A stretch of DNA of 64,000 nucleotides from Malus domestica (GCF_042453785.1 NC_091677.1:7659501-7723500); one strand, 5' to 3'; counted from the first letter of the stretch, positions 32,757-44,710 are shown. Notes: a model not told the origin generated them from the letters alone. Numbers and translations: made by a program.

Positions 32757-35636
32757 ATGATTCGCTCGACTCGCCTGATCGCCACACTCTACTCGCCCGA
32801 GTCACGCCACGTCTTCCTCTCTCCCCGCCGCTCTCCGAACACCCTCGCGCAATTCTCCACCGTAAGGAATCTCAGATTTGCAGCCACTGCCACCGCCGGC
32901 GGTCCGCGTCAGCGCGACCCGATACGGCTCCTGATGGATGCGGAATCACCCTTGCCCGACCCGGCGGCATCCGAAAACTTTGTCCACGTCGGGAACCCTA
33001 CGATTGGGGACTTGGCCGATAGCATCGTCGGTGTCGATGCGCCGAGGGACGAGTACGACGACAATGTTTCGACGACCGCCGAGGCTGAGAGTTCCGAACA
33101 GAGGAGGTTTCTTCCTGAGGAGCTGTCGAGGAGCGTCGTCGTGCTCACTTGTGAGTCCACGGCTGAGGGCGGCGTTTGCGACGTGCACCTGGTTGGAACG
33201 GCTCATGTTTCGGTGGTAAGACAATTCAATTCCTGTTTGGTTGGTGGGAAAATTCGATTTTTCTGGTTTATGTTTGGTTGGTGAAAAATTTTGAATTGAA
33301 AGCTTTGGTCTTTGGTTTTGTGCGTGAATTGTAGGAATCGTGCAGAGAAGTTGAAGCAGTGATCAGCTATTTGAAACCACAGGTGCTTCATCCAGTTTTA
33401 AACTTGCTCAATAAGGCTTATATTGAGTTAATTTCAATAACAATGTCATGAAATTATGTTAAATTATAATAAAGTGTATGCATTTCGTGCGGTGAATGTA
33501 GGTTGTGTTCTTGGAGTTATGCTCGAGTCGAGTGACTGCACTCACCCCTCAGAATTTGAAGGTCTGAATCTAATATCTATGTTCAGGTTGCGCTTAATTT
33601 TCGAATAACCGAGCATGATTACCAATGCATTTAGTTCCTCAGGTACCGACAATGGGAGAAATGATCGAAATGTGGAAGAAAAAGCATAATGCCTTTGGGA
33701 TTGTTTACAGCTGGTTCCTTGCCAAGGCATGTTTTCATATCCTTCCTTGCGAAGTTATTTTACTTTCATGATTCCGAAAGTTTTCAACTTTGTCCAACTA
33801 TAGTAAGCATAATTTCCATATTTTCTCAGTATATTCAAGTGGTGTAATTTTCGTGTAATTTTTTTGCTAGGTTTCAAGTAGGCTTGAGGTGTTTCCCGGT
33901 GCTGAGTTTCGTGTAGCATATGAAGAAGCAATGAAGTATGGCGGTAGGGTGATACTTGGTGATCGCCCAGTGCAGGTATAATACATTATACCTTATCTTT
34001 TTGGTGCCCTGATATCTATCAATTGCAGCCTGCCCTCTGCCACCCCTGCTACATTTCACCGTTTAGATGAAGAAACATTTATTAGCTCCCAAGTAATTTT
34101 GATGTGTAATGGAAGTGCATTTTGATTTTGAAGGCTGATTATGATGAGATTTCTTCCAATCGAATGCTAAGCTTTGTCTTTTTTGTTGTCAAGATTCTCT
34201 TAAGATGAAACTGTAAACCAGACTTTCAGAATCTTTATGCCTGAAGTTCTCGTTCATTTCCATTCCTTGCAAATTTGGAGGCAATTTCAAAATTCTATCA
34301 TCGATTGCATGTTAATTGTCTCACATTTATGTTTCTTTATTCTTTTTTACACTGACCCTGCTATAATAACTCATCGTGTACAAGCTTGCTTTCCGTAGTC
34401 ATATCTACCTGTATTTCAGACTCTCTATTATTTTCCTGGTGAAGAACTACTTTGATATGACTTTACACTGACTGAAACAGATTACGATACGAAGGACGTG
34501 GGCAAAAATGCCACTTTGGCATAAGATTAAACTGCTGTATTCCTTGCTTTTTCAAGCAGTCTTTCTACCCAGCCCTGATGCTCTTAATAATATGGTAAAT
34601 GTCTACTTGATTTGTTAAAAGGAAACCACCCCCTTCTGTGCTGCTAATGTTTAGTTTCGTTAATTAATGACTTGTTCTTGCGTATCTTCAGTTAAAGGAA
34701 ATGGATGATGTTGACATGCTGACTCTCGTGATTCAAGAGATGAGCAAGGAGTACCCAACTCTAATGGAAACACTCGTACATGAACGAGATCAGTAAGTCT
34801 TCTGAGTTATTTATTCTATGAACTAATGCTAAGATCAAAAGATGATGCCATGTCTTCTAATTTTGTTCCTTTCTGCCCTTTTATCATCATTTCTTTTTCC
34901 TGATGTGTTGGTACTAACAATTTGACCACAAGGGTTTATAGTAGTGATAAGTTAGTCCAGACTGCAAGTTAATTAGATGTATAGTAAGAAATGGTGATGG
35001 TGGTGATGGTGGTGATGATGATTGGTGTATGTAAACTTTTCAGTATTTTGAATGATCTAATTCCAACCTCCACGTTTGCACAAGTTCTTATAATTTTGTG
35101 GATCTGATTTTTAACTGTTGGGTGTTTAGGTACATGTCATCAACATTACTGAGAATTGCGAGCGAGAATCGTTCAGTAGTTGCAGTAGTGGGAAAGGGGC
35201 ACCTCCAAGGAATTAAGAAGCATTGGCAGCAGCCTGTTGTGGTTGGTGAATCCTTCCTTTTTATTAAATTCTATCTAGTTCTATCATATCCCTACCCGTC
35301 GAAAGTGATAATGCAGGCAATTCAGTTCCTTTCCTTATCATGCACCTTAGATTTGTTTTCTGGTCCACCTTGACTTTCTGATTTCTCGTTGATAATTTCG
35401 TCATTTTTCATCGAATTTGATGTGAAGTATTGTTGGCTATGTTTGGATAGTGCTTATTATTTATCCCTAAACCTCCATGCTCTGTGTTTTTCCATGTATT
35501 GCAGGTGAAGGATCTTTTGGTAATTCCATCAGAAAGGTCAGTTTTTTCCACCCGGAGAATCGTTAAATCTATGGGTGTGGCGGTGACTGGGGCGGCCATA
35601 GTATCAGGCATCTATCTTGCATCCAAGAGGAAGTAG
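32757..35636 (+). CDS. TraB family protein (ER-mitochondria contact / outer-membrane type)
   Basis: Nine exons join to 404 codons: 32757-33215, 33335-33382, 33502-33561, 33643-33726, 33871-33975, 34481-34594, 34692-34792, 35130-35241 and 35505-35636. There is no internal stop and phases agree. Exon 1 has a basic, Ser/Arg-rich N-terminus and an acidic linker, then CDVHLVGTAHVS, the GxxH-type opening of the TraB/TIKI fold. Further family blocks are VVFLELCSSRVTAL, LEVFPGAEFRVAYEEAMKYG, ILGDRPVQITIRRTW and VAVVGKGHLQGI. A short C-terminal membrane span (VAVTGAAIVSGIYLAS) ends in KRK, fitting a tail anchor. Arabidopsis relatives At1g05270/At2g32340 (TRB1/2, from memory) sit at mitochondria and link them to the ER. 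Intron 4 has a GC donor at 33727, as in the dead copy. Confidence 0.93.
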
Positions 35637-36199
35637 AGCTCAGAAACTAAATACTGACCACTTGAATGAGAGGTTGAAGGCCAGCCAATATACATGTGAT
35701 TCTTTAGGGAAAATTTTATTTGACCCATATAATCTCTTTTTTAAATCAAACTATCAATATTTCTTTGATCTCAAATTTATTTCCTAAACTACTCTCAGTA
35801 TATAAATTTATTTTTACACCAATTTAGAAAATAATAACCTAAAATCAGTATTATGCAGCTCATTCAAGGCGTAGAAGAGAGTAGCATCTCTCACATATTT
35901 GTCTCATGCTTAATTCTGCTTTTGTTGCATAGTTATCATTACTTGTATTCATTTGTTGGCTTGTTTGGAAGTTGGGGACCACAAAGTCCTTGGCTCCCCT
36001 CAAATGCAGTGCCATTTTTTTTTGTCAAACGATAAATTTTGTTAGATTAGAGGTTAGATTAGGCATTGATGGAGTTTGAACTCATGTTTTCATGCAAGAG
36101 TTCAACATCTTTCCACTATTATGGTAAAGAGCACTTGTGTAGTGGCATTCGAGTCTTTGATTTGAGTGCCGGATGTATTTTACCTTGAAGGTTATTGTA
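35637..36199. other. TraB 3' UTR and spacer
   Basis: No gene or clear repeat was recognised beyond the probable 3' UTR. Confidence 0.45.
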
Positions 36200-37551
36200 G
36201 GAACCGTTTGGTACATGAGATGTGACAGAATAAAGTGGGATGGAACGCACTTGTTCTATGTTTAGTGTGCCAAATTGTGTGAGACGTGCTGTGATGTGGA
36301 TCGAATTTTAGCCATTTTTTCGTTCCACCTTTTCTCTGGACTTGTTCCGGCCCATGAAACACAAAATTATATTTTTTTTGGACAGCAATACCCCTCCTCC
36401 TCGAACCCAATCCCAGATTCCCAGCAAACCCATCCGAACTCGAACCCAGCTTCCTCCCACCGCCTCCCTCCTCCTTGCTTAATGCCATAGTCTCTAGAAC
36501 GCTGCCATGGAAGGTTGCTTGATGAGGTGCTCTCCTGAAAGCCCTCAAACCTCTCACTGCGTTCTTTTTGTTCACGTGCGTCCTTCTCTGCTTTCTTCTC
36601 CGCATCGTGTCCTACACTCACCAAGCACCGGCAAGATCACACCACCGGTCCAAACCACCACCAATCTTTCTCTCTCTCCTCACCCTGAACCCAGAATCTC
36701 GAATGAGACCTCAGATTCGGCCTTCAATCGAAGAACCCTATAGCTTCGTTTCGAGAGAACTTCGGCGATTCAAGGTTTTCAAATCGAAACTTTGGTCATG
36801 CATACACCAGTGAGCTTGAAAGATTTGATTTTTTGGGATTTGATTTTCCTTACGAATGTTTATAACTTTGGAGGGTTTGCAGAAGTTGATTGGGTTCTGG
36901 GTTGGGTGCTTTGCGTTCTTCCTCTCTGTGAAGGGAGGCTGGATTTGTGAGTTTTCTGGGATGCCAATTAGTTCTAATCAAATTGAATAATTTCTGGATT
37001 ATGTTAATAGAGTGGTTGATCAAATTTTGGGTTAAGCATTTGTACGATTTCTGATTTATGGGATACCAAATTGAACGATTTCTGATTTCTCTGAAATTTG
37101 GGTCAAGCATTTGTTATTGGAAGTTTTGTAATTTCCAAGGTGCAGAGAAGCACCTACAATTTGCTAAGAATAAGCCATTTTTTTTCATATATTAATGTTG
37201 ATATTTTTAATAGAAACAACAGTGTTGGATTTGCTGAGATGATTGTTGTAAGAGAAATATATAATGAGTGGAGAGAAATGAGGACTTGAAAATTGGTTGA
37301 GATGGTAGTTGTTGTAATCGTTCTATCCCATGTATAAATATTGTATCAAACAATAGACGGAATAAGGGTAAGTTAGTCATTTAATCTTTTAGTTCTGTGC
37401 TGTCATGCGCTTACTAAATGTAGAACGGAATAACCATCCTTTCAATCCTACTCGTACCAGACATAACAGAGAACCTTCGTTCTGTCCCGTCCTATCCCGT
37501 TCCGTTATGTCCCATCTTGTTCCGTCTTGTCCTGTCTGCGTACCGAAGGTA
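36200..37551. mobile_element. TIR element of about 1.35 kb with long imperfect ends
   Basis: The left end GGAACCGTTTGGTACATGAG and the reversed right end GGTACCTTCGGTACGCAGAC stay similar for about 45 bp (GACAGAATAAAGTGGGATGG versus GACAAGACGGAACAAGATGG). The interior (36380-36800) is CT-rich with no recognised protein. Target duplications are unclear, so the ends are approximate and the superfamily is unknown. Confidence 0.5.
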
Positions 37552-37601
37552 CCTCAGTGAACAAGAAATTGAGGCTGGACGATGATGATGGGATTTTGGG
37601 G

Positions 37602-37772
37602 CAGATGATTTCTCGAGAGGTCTAATCTTTCCAAACTTGTGAGGTTCGATATTTGGTTTGGAATTTCTCCATACAAGTTGTTGACGCTAAGATCTAGTTC
37701 TCGAAGAAGTTGCAATTGGCCAATCTCAAACAGTATATTACCACTTTAACTGTTGATCCTTAGGAAGATTGC
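37602..37772 (-). pseudogene. LRR receptor relic (PSKR/PSYR1-type leucine-rich repeats)
   Basis: On the minus strand the frame reads IFLRINS, a stop, [31 protein letters not shown] and [17 protein letters not shown]. This is two and a half plant extracellular LRRs (LxxLxLSxNxLxGxIP), in the order found just before the transmembrane segment of PSKR/PSYR1-like receptors. TAA stands where a Leu codon is expected in NSLSGNIP. No signal peptide, further repeats or kinase lie nearby, so only a fragment survives. Confidence 0.75.
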
Positions 37773-38295
37773 TCTTGGCATGTTGGACGGGCTTGTACTG
37801 CAAGGCAGTTATGCATTTGCATTAAAATGTTGGTTGTTGATGGGAAAACTCTAAATCAAATTGAAATCAAATGATAATAATTGGAATAAATTAATTAATA
37901 TCTTAGTTGGAGGATTTAATATCACAATCTATTGGTCAAAATGAGTTTGTTTTCTATATGAAAACGTCTTAAGATTTTAGCTAGAATGAATGTAAAAAGG
38001 TTGCGTGATGATAAGGTTTGAATATTAAGAGTGGATTTATTAATAAATTATAATTTTACTATTAAGTTTATCTTATTTGATGTTAATTATGTAATAGGAT
38101 AAAAAAAAATCATATATAAAGTTTAAATTAGGTATATATGAGTTCAAATAAAATTTATCGATTCTTTATTGTTGAGCAATAATCAAGATTATTACCAAAA
38201 CGTGCTAAAAGTTAGTTTTTTCTCATTTGTTCCCTTAATTTTTCTCAACTGGGTTTGCCTTCCTCCCCAGGATCTGTATGGGTTTTTGCAGTTGC
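37773..38295. other. AT-rich spacer
   Basis: No gene or repeat was recognised. Confidence 0.4.
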
Positions 38296-38735
38296 CTGCC
38301 TGCCTACAACGGGAAACCCCTTTGTTCCAAAGGGCCTTGATCAAAATTCTAAAGCGCATTGATTAAAATTCTAAAAAAAATTCAAATTTTGAGCGTTTAT
38401 ATCGAATCAACTCTTTTGTAAATACAAGTTCAGGTGACTACCAAGGCTCCTGACCTTTCGGTCCAAAATTTTCAATCGTGTCACTGCCCAACCCTAAAGC
38501 CGCAAGTTTAATCACCGGTAAGGGGGGTCTAAGTTTTGTGAAAGAAAAATAGGAGGAAATGTGAGAAGCTCGGTAAGCAGATCTGTCGACAGAAAACGAC
38601 GACCGGCCAGTAAACCTCTCAGTTGTTTCAATTTAGCTACAGCCGTTTTGGCCAAAATCAAGATAAGGATACCGAGTTTTGTTTCCAATCCTTCTCTTGG
38701 TACAAGTAGCTCAATGTCACTGTTTAGTATTGTCC
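38296..38735. repeat. Diverged duplicate of 30684-31020
   Basis: It shares the ordered blocks listed for 30684-31020. This copy has about 60 extra bases (AATTTAGCTACAGCCGTTTT region) and lacks the G-rich minisatellite. Confidence 0.75.
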
Positions 38736-40296
38736 AAGGTCACACCATTTTAGAATGCAAAAGCACTTTATCCATCGGCAAAAGCACTTTTAGAAATAGG
38801 TATGGATTTGAAGTGTATTAATGTATGAGGAGTTTCCCGGATCCAATGGCATTGCCAAGCCACTGATCAGAATAGCCACAATAATCAATTTGGCGTCCGA
38901 GCCATTACATCAGGAGGAACCAAATAATCCTCTAGAATTGGTAATGGACGCAAATTTCAAATCTTTATTTCAATTTCATCCAGAAATTAATAAAAATACT
39001 TAAAATAATTTCAAAAATATTGTGGGGAGTGGAAGCTCAGTGGAAGGAGAAGTCGTTTTGTTAGATGAGCTCACGGCAAGAACCCCCAGAAGAGGCCTCG
39101 TCCACTGCCCCAAACACGTCCAAGTGTTTCATCTCATCATCGCAACCGCAACCCAACATTCAAAATTAAAAAGAAAAACAAAAATTAATCTAGCAAAACT
39201 AAATACACAAAAATATATGAGATTTGAGCCTCAGTGTGTGTAACAATCAGATCATTGACCCTAAAGCCTCACTGAAATCCGCTAAGATAATTGTATGTTA
39301 TCATCATAAGCCCCAATTGCACCACAAAACCCTAACTTTGCAGAAAAATATATCAACAAATTTAAGAAATTTCGATGAAAATTTTATGGGTTATTGCTAA
39401 AAACCAAAAAGATGAGATGGGTAATCTTTCAAAAGCATTTATTATTCAAACCAGAAGATTGGAAGATGTTGGAGCAGATGAAGAAGGTGTGCTCAGACAG
39501 CCAAGGGTTTGTAATCAAGCTTTTGGGAGAAGAACCCAGATCATAAACTCTAGTCCACAAAATTGCCTCATCACCGCACACTTCTGAATCAATACAAAAC
39601 AAAGGAGAGCAGCATAAATTTGGATTTGAATTTGATTGGAAACCCTAGATTTTGGATCTGAGAAAATTTCAGCAGGTATTGGTGGGGGAGGCGGGGAGGA
39701 AGAGGGGGATGAGAAGGTTAAGAAGTTGGGTTGTATATATAGGCAGCGTTTAGGGTGGGGAAGTTGAGAGTGTTGGAGGGTTTCGGCATTTTGGGTTTTG
39801 AGGGCTACACAGAAATGGGCCAAATGAAATAGTTGGAGCCCGTTTTAAGTTCACGTCCCCTTTTCTTTGGTGGAATAATGCTTAGTATAATATTAGTTTT
39901 CTTTCACTAGTGGGGATTGAGAATTTAAACTTGAGGCTTCTTTAAAATTTCAATATCAAGAAGGGAAATATTATTAGATTAATTAGCTAGTTGGTTCTTG
40001 ACAACATTCTTGATTTGTATGTTTTAGCAACCAAATCATGATTGATATGCATTTTCAATCTATATACACAATGGTAGCATGGATGACGAAGGAAAAAAGG
40101 GGTGAATTACGTTTGTTTGATTTAGGAGTCTCACGGTGGCATGGTTCTCCACTCTTGTTTTCTTCCTCCTACGCCCTTGCTCCTAAGACTCTCATACGTT
40201 GTCCAAATGCCTACATTCGACTGAGGGGTTTGACTTTGCTTCTGTGACTGCTACTCATTTCGAGACTGAGTCATCACCTATTCAATTCAAGGTGTG
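38736..40296. other. Spacer with unassigned short open frames
   Basis: A 44-codon plus-strand frame (39412-39546, MRWVIFQKHLLFKPEDWKML...) and a minus-strand frame (39515-39823, with a TATATATACAAC box at 39733-39745) overlap each other. Neither matches a family I know. I would not call a gene here without transcript data. Confidence 0.3.
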
Positions 40297-40669
40297 TGTT
40301 GATGCACAAAACCGGAGAAATCTTGGAACAACATAAATCTAACCGTGAATCTGCAAGAAAGTAAAGAGCACAAGATGTCTCGTGGTTCACCCCAATGTTT
40401 GGGCTACGTCCATACTGATGTTGATCGTATTTCTCTGTAACTGTATGTATGGATTACAAGTGTGAGGGGGAGTCCCCCAGAGAAAGAGAGAGTTTGAGAG
40501 AGTTTCTCTGTTTGTGAGCCTTGTGGCTTTGTATGTGAGGATGAGACCCTTTGATTATGAGGGTGAGGAGGCCCTTTTATAGATTAAGGGCTCCTTACAT
40601 TTTACATGAATCATGGGCTCAATATCTAGAAGCCTAAGTAATGAGGCCCAATATAATATGGTACCAACA
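40297..40669 (-). repeat. 3' LTR of the pol-less element
   Basis: TGTTGATGCAC...GGTACCAACA on the plus strand. It pairs with 43829-44201 at the same length. Confidence 0.9.
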
Positions 40670-40879
40670 ATAATCCCCCAAGTCTTCAGTCAAGAGAGTC
40701 TTTTGGCTAGAGACTTGAAATTCAGTCCATGTGTGGGCCGAAGTAACTAGATGTCGTCTAGAACTGATACTCGATATAGGACGGTGCTCAATGTGAAATG
40801 ATGCTCAACTAGAAGCAGCACATGTTGCGAGGATGCTTGGCTTGTGGCTTATGTTTCCTTGGTTGGCTCGGCTTGTGAC

Positions 40880-41390
40880 GTTGAAGGTGAGGGAGTCCCT
40901 TTTATAGAATAAGGGCTCACTCTTCAATACATAAATGATGGGCTAGAGTTAATGTTCGCGGTGAGGCGGTTGCTCAGCAGGTGGCGATGCTCTCTAATGA
41001 TGGTGAGCTAGTCCCTTTTATAGAATAAGGGCTCACTCCTCAATACATAAATGATGGGCTAGAGTTGATGCTCGCGACGAGGCGGTTGCTCAGCAAGCGG
41101 CGATGCTCTCTAATGATGATGAGGGAGTCCCTTTTATAGAATAAGAGCTCGCTCCTCAACACATAAGTGATGGGTTATGAGTGATGCTCACAGCGAGGCG
41201 GTTGCTCAGCTGGCGGCAATGCTCTCTAATGAAGGTGATGGAGTCCCTTTTATAAAATAAGAGTTCGCTCCTCAATACATGAATAATGGGTGCTTTCTAA
41301 TAAAAGTGAGAGAGAGTACCTTTTATAGAATAAGGGTTTGCTCCTCAATACATAAATGATGGGCTAAGTCCCCCAAATATTTTTCATGAG
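40880..41390. repeat. Tandem array, about 120-bp units, about five copies
   Basis: Each unit has CCCTTTTATAGAATAAGGGC, TCCTCAATACATAA(A/G)TGATG, GAGGCGGTTGCTCAGC and GCGATGCTCTCTAATGA. The same unit recurs, inverted, at about 46270-46710 and 59730-60060 in the two other members of the family. Confidence 0.9.
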
Positions 41391-41539
41391 GCCCAGTTGC
41401 GGAAGCCTAATATATGGTACATAGTGTAGTCCCCCAAGTCTTCAGTCAATAGAGTCTGTTGGCTAGAGACTTCAAATTCAATCCATGTATGGGCCGAAGT
41501 GGCGGTTGTACGGATGCGGTCTTTGTATACCATGCACTG

Positions 41540-42050
41540 AAGCTTTATAGGTGAAGCTTTGAAAGTGAAGTCTTATAGGTGAGGTTTTGAAAGTGAAGCT
41601 TTGAAGCTGGAGCTTTTGTAAATGAAGCTTTGAAGTCGGAGCTTTGTAAATGAAGCTTTCGAAGCTGGAGCTCTTGTAAATTGAGCTTACGAAGCTGGAG
41701 CTCTGTAAATAAAGCTTTCGAAGCTGGAGCTCTGTAAATGAAGTTTTCGAAGCTAATTGATGTGAATGATGCTCATGAATGTTTATGTTGATTGATATGA
41801 GTGATGTTCATGGATGTTGACATGAGTGATGCTCATGAATGTTGACATGAGTAATGCTCATGTATAATTTTGAAGTACTAGACATACTTTTGATCACCTA
41901 GTTGGTGATAATAGCAGCAGATTGCCGAATAATTTTGGAGTACTGGACGTACTTTGGATTACCTGGTTGGTGATAATAACAGCAGGCTGTCGAATAATTT
42001 TTTAGTACTGGATGTACTTTTGATCACCTTGTTGGTGATAATAGAGGGTG
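41540..42050. repeat. Three short-period tandem arrays
   Basis: In order: units of GAAGCTTTCGAAGCTGGAGC (about 41560-41755); units of GACATGAGTGATGCTCATGA (about 41757-41862); and units around GTACTGGACGTACTTT plus GGTGATAATA (about 41875-42045). The mirror arrays occur at 58900-59550. Confidence 0.85.
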
Positions 42051-42822
42051 AACCTTAAGTGGAGGGATGAAGGTTGGAGTTTGAAGCCATAGGACCTTGC
42101 TCTTTTGGGCATAAGGGCTTTCGCCCTCCACATAACAGTCCATCCCACTATTTTGGGCTTGCCGACATTTTTTTTTTTGGCGGATGGCAGACAAAAGGAA
42201 TAATAATAGACTTATTATTGAGAAAGCTTATCTTCTTCTTCGTTGCTTTTCCTTTTCCGCTTGTTGGTTGTAAAGGTCAGTATACTCCAGCTGTAAAAGG
42301 GCAATATTCATTTCTCTAAAGTGACAGCTGCTTGGACAACCTTTCTGACACCACCCATTTGCTTTTCTTAATCTCCCTACTCCAATAGAACTCACCCCTC
42401 TCTGACCCTGCTCCATTTTCTGAGCACATATAATAAGCTGTGACTCTTCCTCGTGAGTGTTTTTTCAGTGGGATACTTTTGCATGTTATCTCGTGGGTTT
42501 TCTTTTTTCAGTGGGATAGTGGATGACCGCTGTCCGGGTCCGCAATCATGGTTTCCATGCTCGTCGACAGTGGTAGGGGTCGGATCGACTGAGATTCTGA
42601 GCTCCTCGTCCTCGGATTTCTTTTTCCAGTGGAAGTACCTCCTGGAGAAAGAGAGTGATGAGTCGTGGAAGTACCTCATGACTGAAGTTTAATCTTTCTG
42701 TGTCATCGCCTTTGGTCGAGAGGCAGCTTGTGAAGGAGAAGGGGCACGAGTCTTCACGAAGTTTCTTGAGATCCCTCTCCAATCTCATTTTCCTGCTTTC
42801 TTAAGATCCCTCTCCAATCTCC

Positions 42823-42995
42823 TCACTATGGCAGTTTTCAAACCCTTTTCGACGGCTTGGGCACCGTGGCCACCGACACCGGCGCCGATAATGAGCAAGT
42901 CGTAGTCGAACGACTTGGGAAGGCTGCCATTGCCGGAGAACGAGGAGGCAGAGATTGTGGAATAGAGGGAAAATGAGGCTTCGAAAGATTTAAAG
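42823..42995 (-). pseudogene. Captured fragment of plastid dihydrolipoyl dehydrogenase (LPD) gene
   Basis: In the sense of the LTR element the sequence reads [20 protein letters not shown] then [11 protein letters not shown]. This is the N-terminal FAD-binding Rossmann motif (GAGVGG) of plant dihydrolipoamide dehydrogenase, the E3 subunit of pyruvate dehydrogenase, in its chloroplast form (SFDYDL just after the transit peptide). About 20 codons upstream ([23 protein letters not shown]) look like the transit-peptide end. It stops where the GGTCVNRGCVPSK active-site disulfide would follow. It is a passenger inside the element, not a working gene. Confidence 0.75.
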
Positions 42996-43176
42996 CTTTT
43001 AGATTATCAAACATTTTTTGGTTGCTGGTTGTTGCTGGTCAGGGAGAGGACAGTGAGGAACAAGAGAAAGTGGGATGACAGTTAAAAAACCCCAGAACCT
43101 AAATTGGATCTTCCGAATTTAGAGTCCGAAAACGACAGCGAGTTGGCGACTTTACGGTTCGACTCAGATTTTTGAC

Positions 43177-43419
43177 TTGTGGAATTGGGGACGGCGACGA
43201 ACGGATCTGGGACTTGGAGAGAGTGATTTGGTGTTCTCCGGGAGAAGCTCTATGTTAACAGACGGGAAGATATGCACATTGTGTAGAGACGGGAAGATAT
43301 GCAAGCCAGCAATCTCTCACCTCCAAACTGCTCTTCAATATGAGGGTCTAGAGTGCAACCTTGCTGACCTTTCTCAAGTTTCCTGGCAATATGATTACTC
43401 TTCTTTGCTTCCTCTGTAG
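43177..43419 (+). other. Open frame of unknown origin inside the LTR element
   Basis: An 80-codon frame whose second half ([20 protein letters not shown] then [18 protein letters not shown]) has the composition of real protein. I cannot name the source. It may be a second captured host fragment. Confidence 0.3.
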
Positions 43420-43828
43420 TTCATTCTCCTTCCTCTAGGGTATCCTTTTTTTTTTCTGGGATATTTACGATTTGCTTGGATTCGAAGGCGACGAGGAAGG
43501 TGTCGTGTCCGAAGGAGGAGAGGGGGTGGGTCGACTCCGTAGGGACACGTCAGTTAAGGGGAATCTACGAGGAGGATGACGGAAGCAGCCTGGAAGATGG
43601 GTATCATGGTAAATTCGACCCTCCTGCGGACTTCATGTGCTTCCTGCCATCACTTTCTCTCTCATCTTCTGTAGTTGTCTTTTGGGGGATGAGTGAGAGA
43701 GAAAGATCATGTCGTCTTGGGTTGTCCAGATTCATGGTGGAGTGTGGTAAGGTCTCACGGTGGTGAGATGAAAAAATGAAAGAGAACCGACATAACTTTT
43801 CGTGTCGTTTCCCACAGAAGGCGCCAAA

Positions 43829-44201
43829 TGTTGAAGCACAAAACTGAAGGAGTCTTGGAACAACATAAATCCGACCGTGAATCTACAAGAAAGTAAAGAA
43901 CACAAGATGTATCGTGGTTCACCCCAATGTTTGGGCCACGTCCACACTGATGTTGATCGTATTTCTCTATAACTGTATATATGGATTACAACTGTGAGGG
44001 GGAGTCCCCCAAAGAAAGAAAGAGTTTGAGAGAGTTTTTTCATTTGTAAGCCTTGTGGCTTTGTATGTGAGGATGAGACCCTTTGCTTGTGAGGGTGAGG
44101 AGGCCATTTTATAGACTAATGGCTCCTCCCATTTTACATGAATCATGGGCTCAATGTCTGGAAGCTCAAGTAACGAGGCCCAATATAATATGGTACCAAC
44201 A
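43829..44201 (-). repeat. 5' LTR of the pol-less element
   Basis: It pairs with 40297-40669. The minus-strand sequence just inside it is TTTGGCGCCTTCTGTGGGAA, the primer-binding-type boundary also seen at 57157 in the sister element. Confidence 0.9.
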
Positions 44202-44556
44202 GTGTGCATAACCAATATTTTGGTTTTGCTGCAAGCTTTGCCTGACCTCTTCCTTTGGTTTTGGATTCATGTCCTTCATTTGGACGACATTGAAATAGTG
44301 TTATAGTTGGTCCCCGAGTGGTGGATATAATTATAAGAAGTGGTTGCTTCTCTCAATTGATTGGCGGTAATTTTGAATTCTGCAGTTGATGTCATGATGT
44401 TGTATGTTTAGGGTTTAAATCTGTAAGGTTGATTGACAGCTGATAGGTTGTTTTGGGTTTAGAATCGATTGGTGATAATTATGAGAAGTATTTGCTTCAA
44501 GTAACATTATTCATAAATCATTTGTACAAAATTCGTTATTAAAGAATAATCTATAA
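44202..44556. other. Spacer
   Basis: No gene or repeat was recognised. It is the target DNA of the LTR element. Confidence 0.4.
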
Positions 44557-44710
44557 ATAAACAACAACAACAACAAAGTCTTTTCTCACTAAGTGAGGTC
44601 GGCTATATGAATCTTAAAACGTCATTGGGCTTGGTTATGTATCACGTCTTCCGTTAGATCCATGTACTCTAAGTCTTTTATTAGAGTCTCTTTCCAAAGT
44701 CTTCCTAGGT

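Larger units (their letters stand above)
40297..44201 (-). mobile_element. Pol-less LTR element (LARD-like) with paired LTRs and target duplication
   Basis: It is bounded by two 373-bp LTRs with TG...CA ends and the 5-bp duplication GTGTG at 40292-40296 and 44202-44206. Next to the right LTR a GGCGCC primer-binding-type sequence (43813-43828 region, minus strand) marks the 5' end. A G-rich tract ACTTGGGGGATTA adjoins the left LTR. No gag or pol is seen. The interior has tandem repeat arrays (40880-42050) and host-derived segments (42220-43780), one of them from plastid dihydrolipoyl dehydrogenase. It is structurally whole but non-autonomous. By eye the LTRs differ by about 8-9%, so insertion is probably a few million years old. 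Confidence 0.88.

Noticed and set aside
32678-33284. Several overlapping open frames on both strands near 32.7-33.2 kb
   Set aside because: Only one frame continues into the TraB exons with correct splice phases. The others are shadows of its GC-rich exon 1.
36200-37551. Possible host gene in the CT-rich interior (36380-36800)
   Set aside because: Frames on both strands are low-complexity Ser/Pro or Arg/Glu runs with no recognisable domain, and the segment lies between inverted ends of a TIR element.
40880-41390. Regular direct repeats that could suggest a CRISPR array
   Set aside because: The units are about 120 bp, diverged, lack unique spacers and lie inside an LTR element that also occurs elsewhere in the window. 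The host is a plant.
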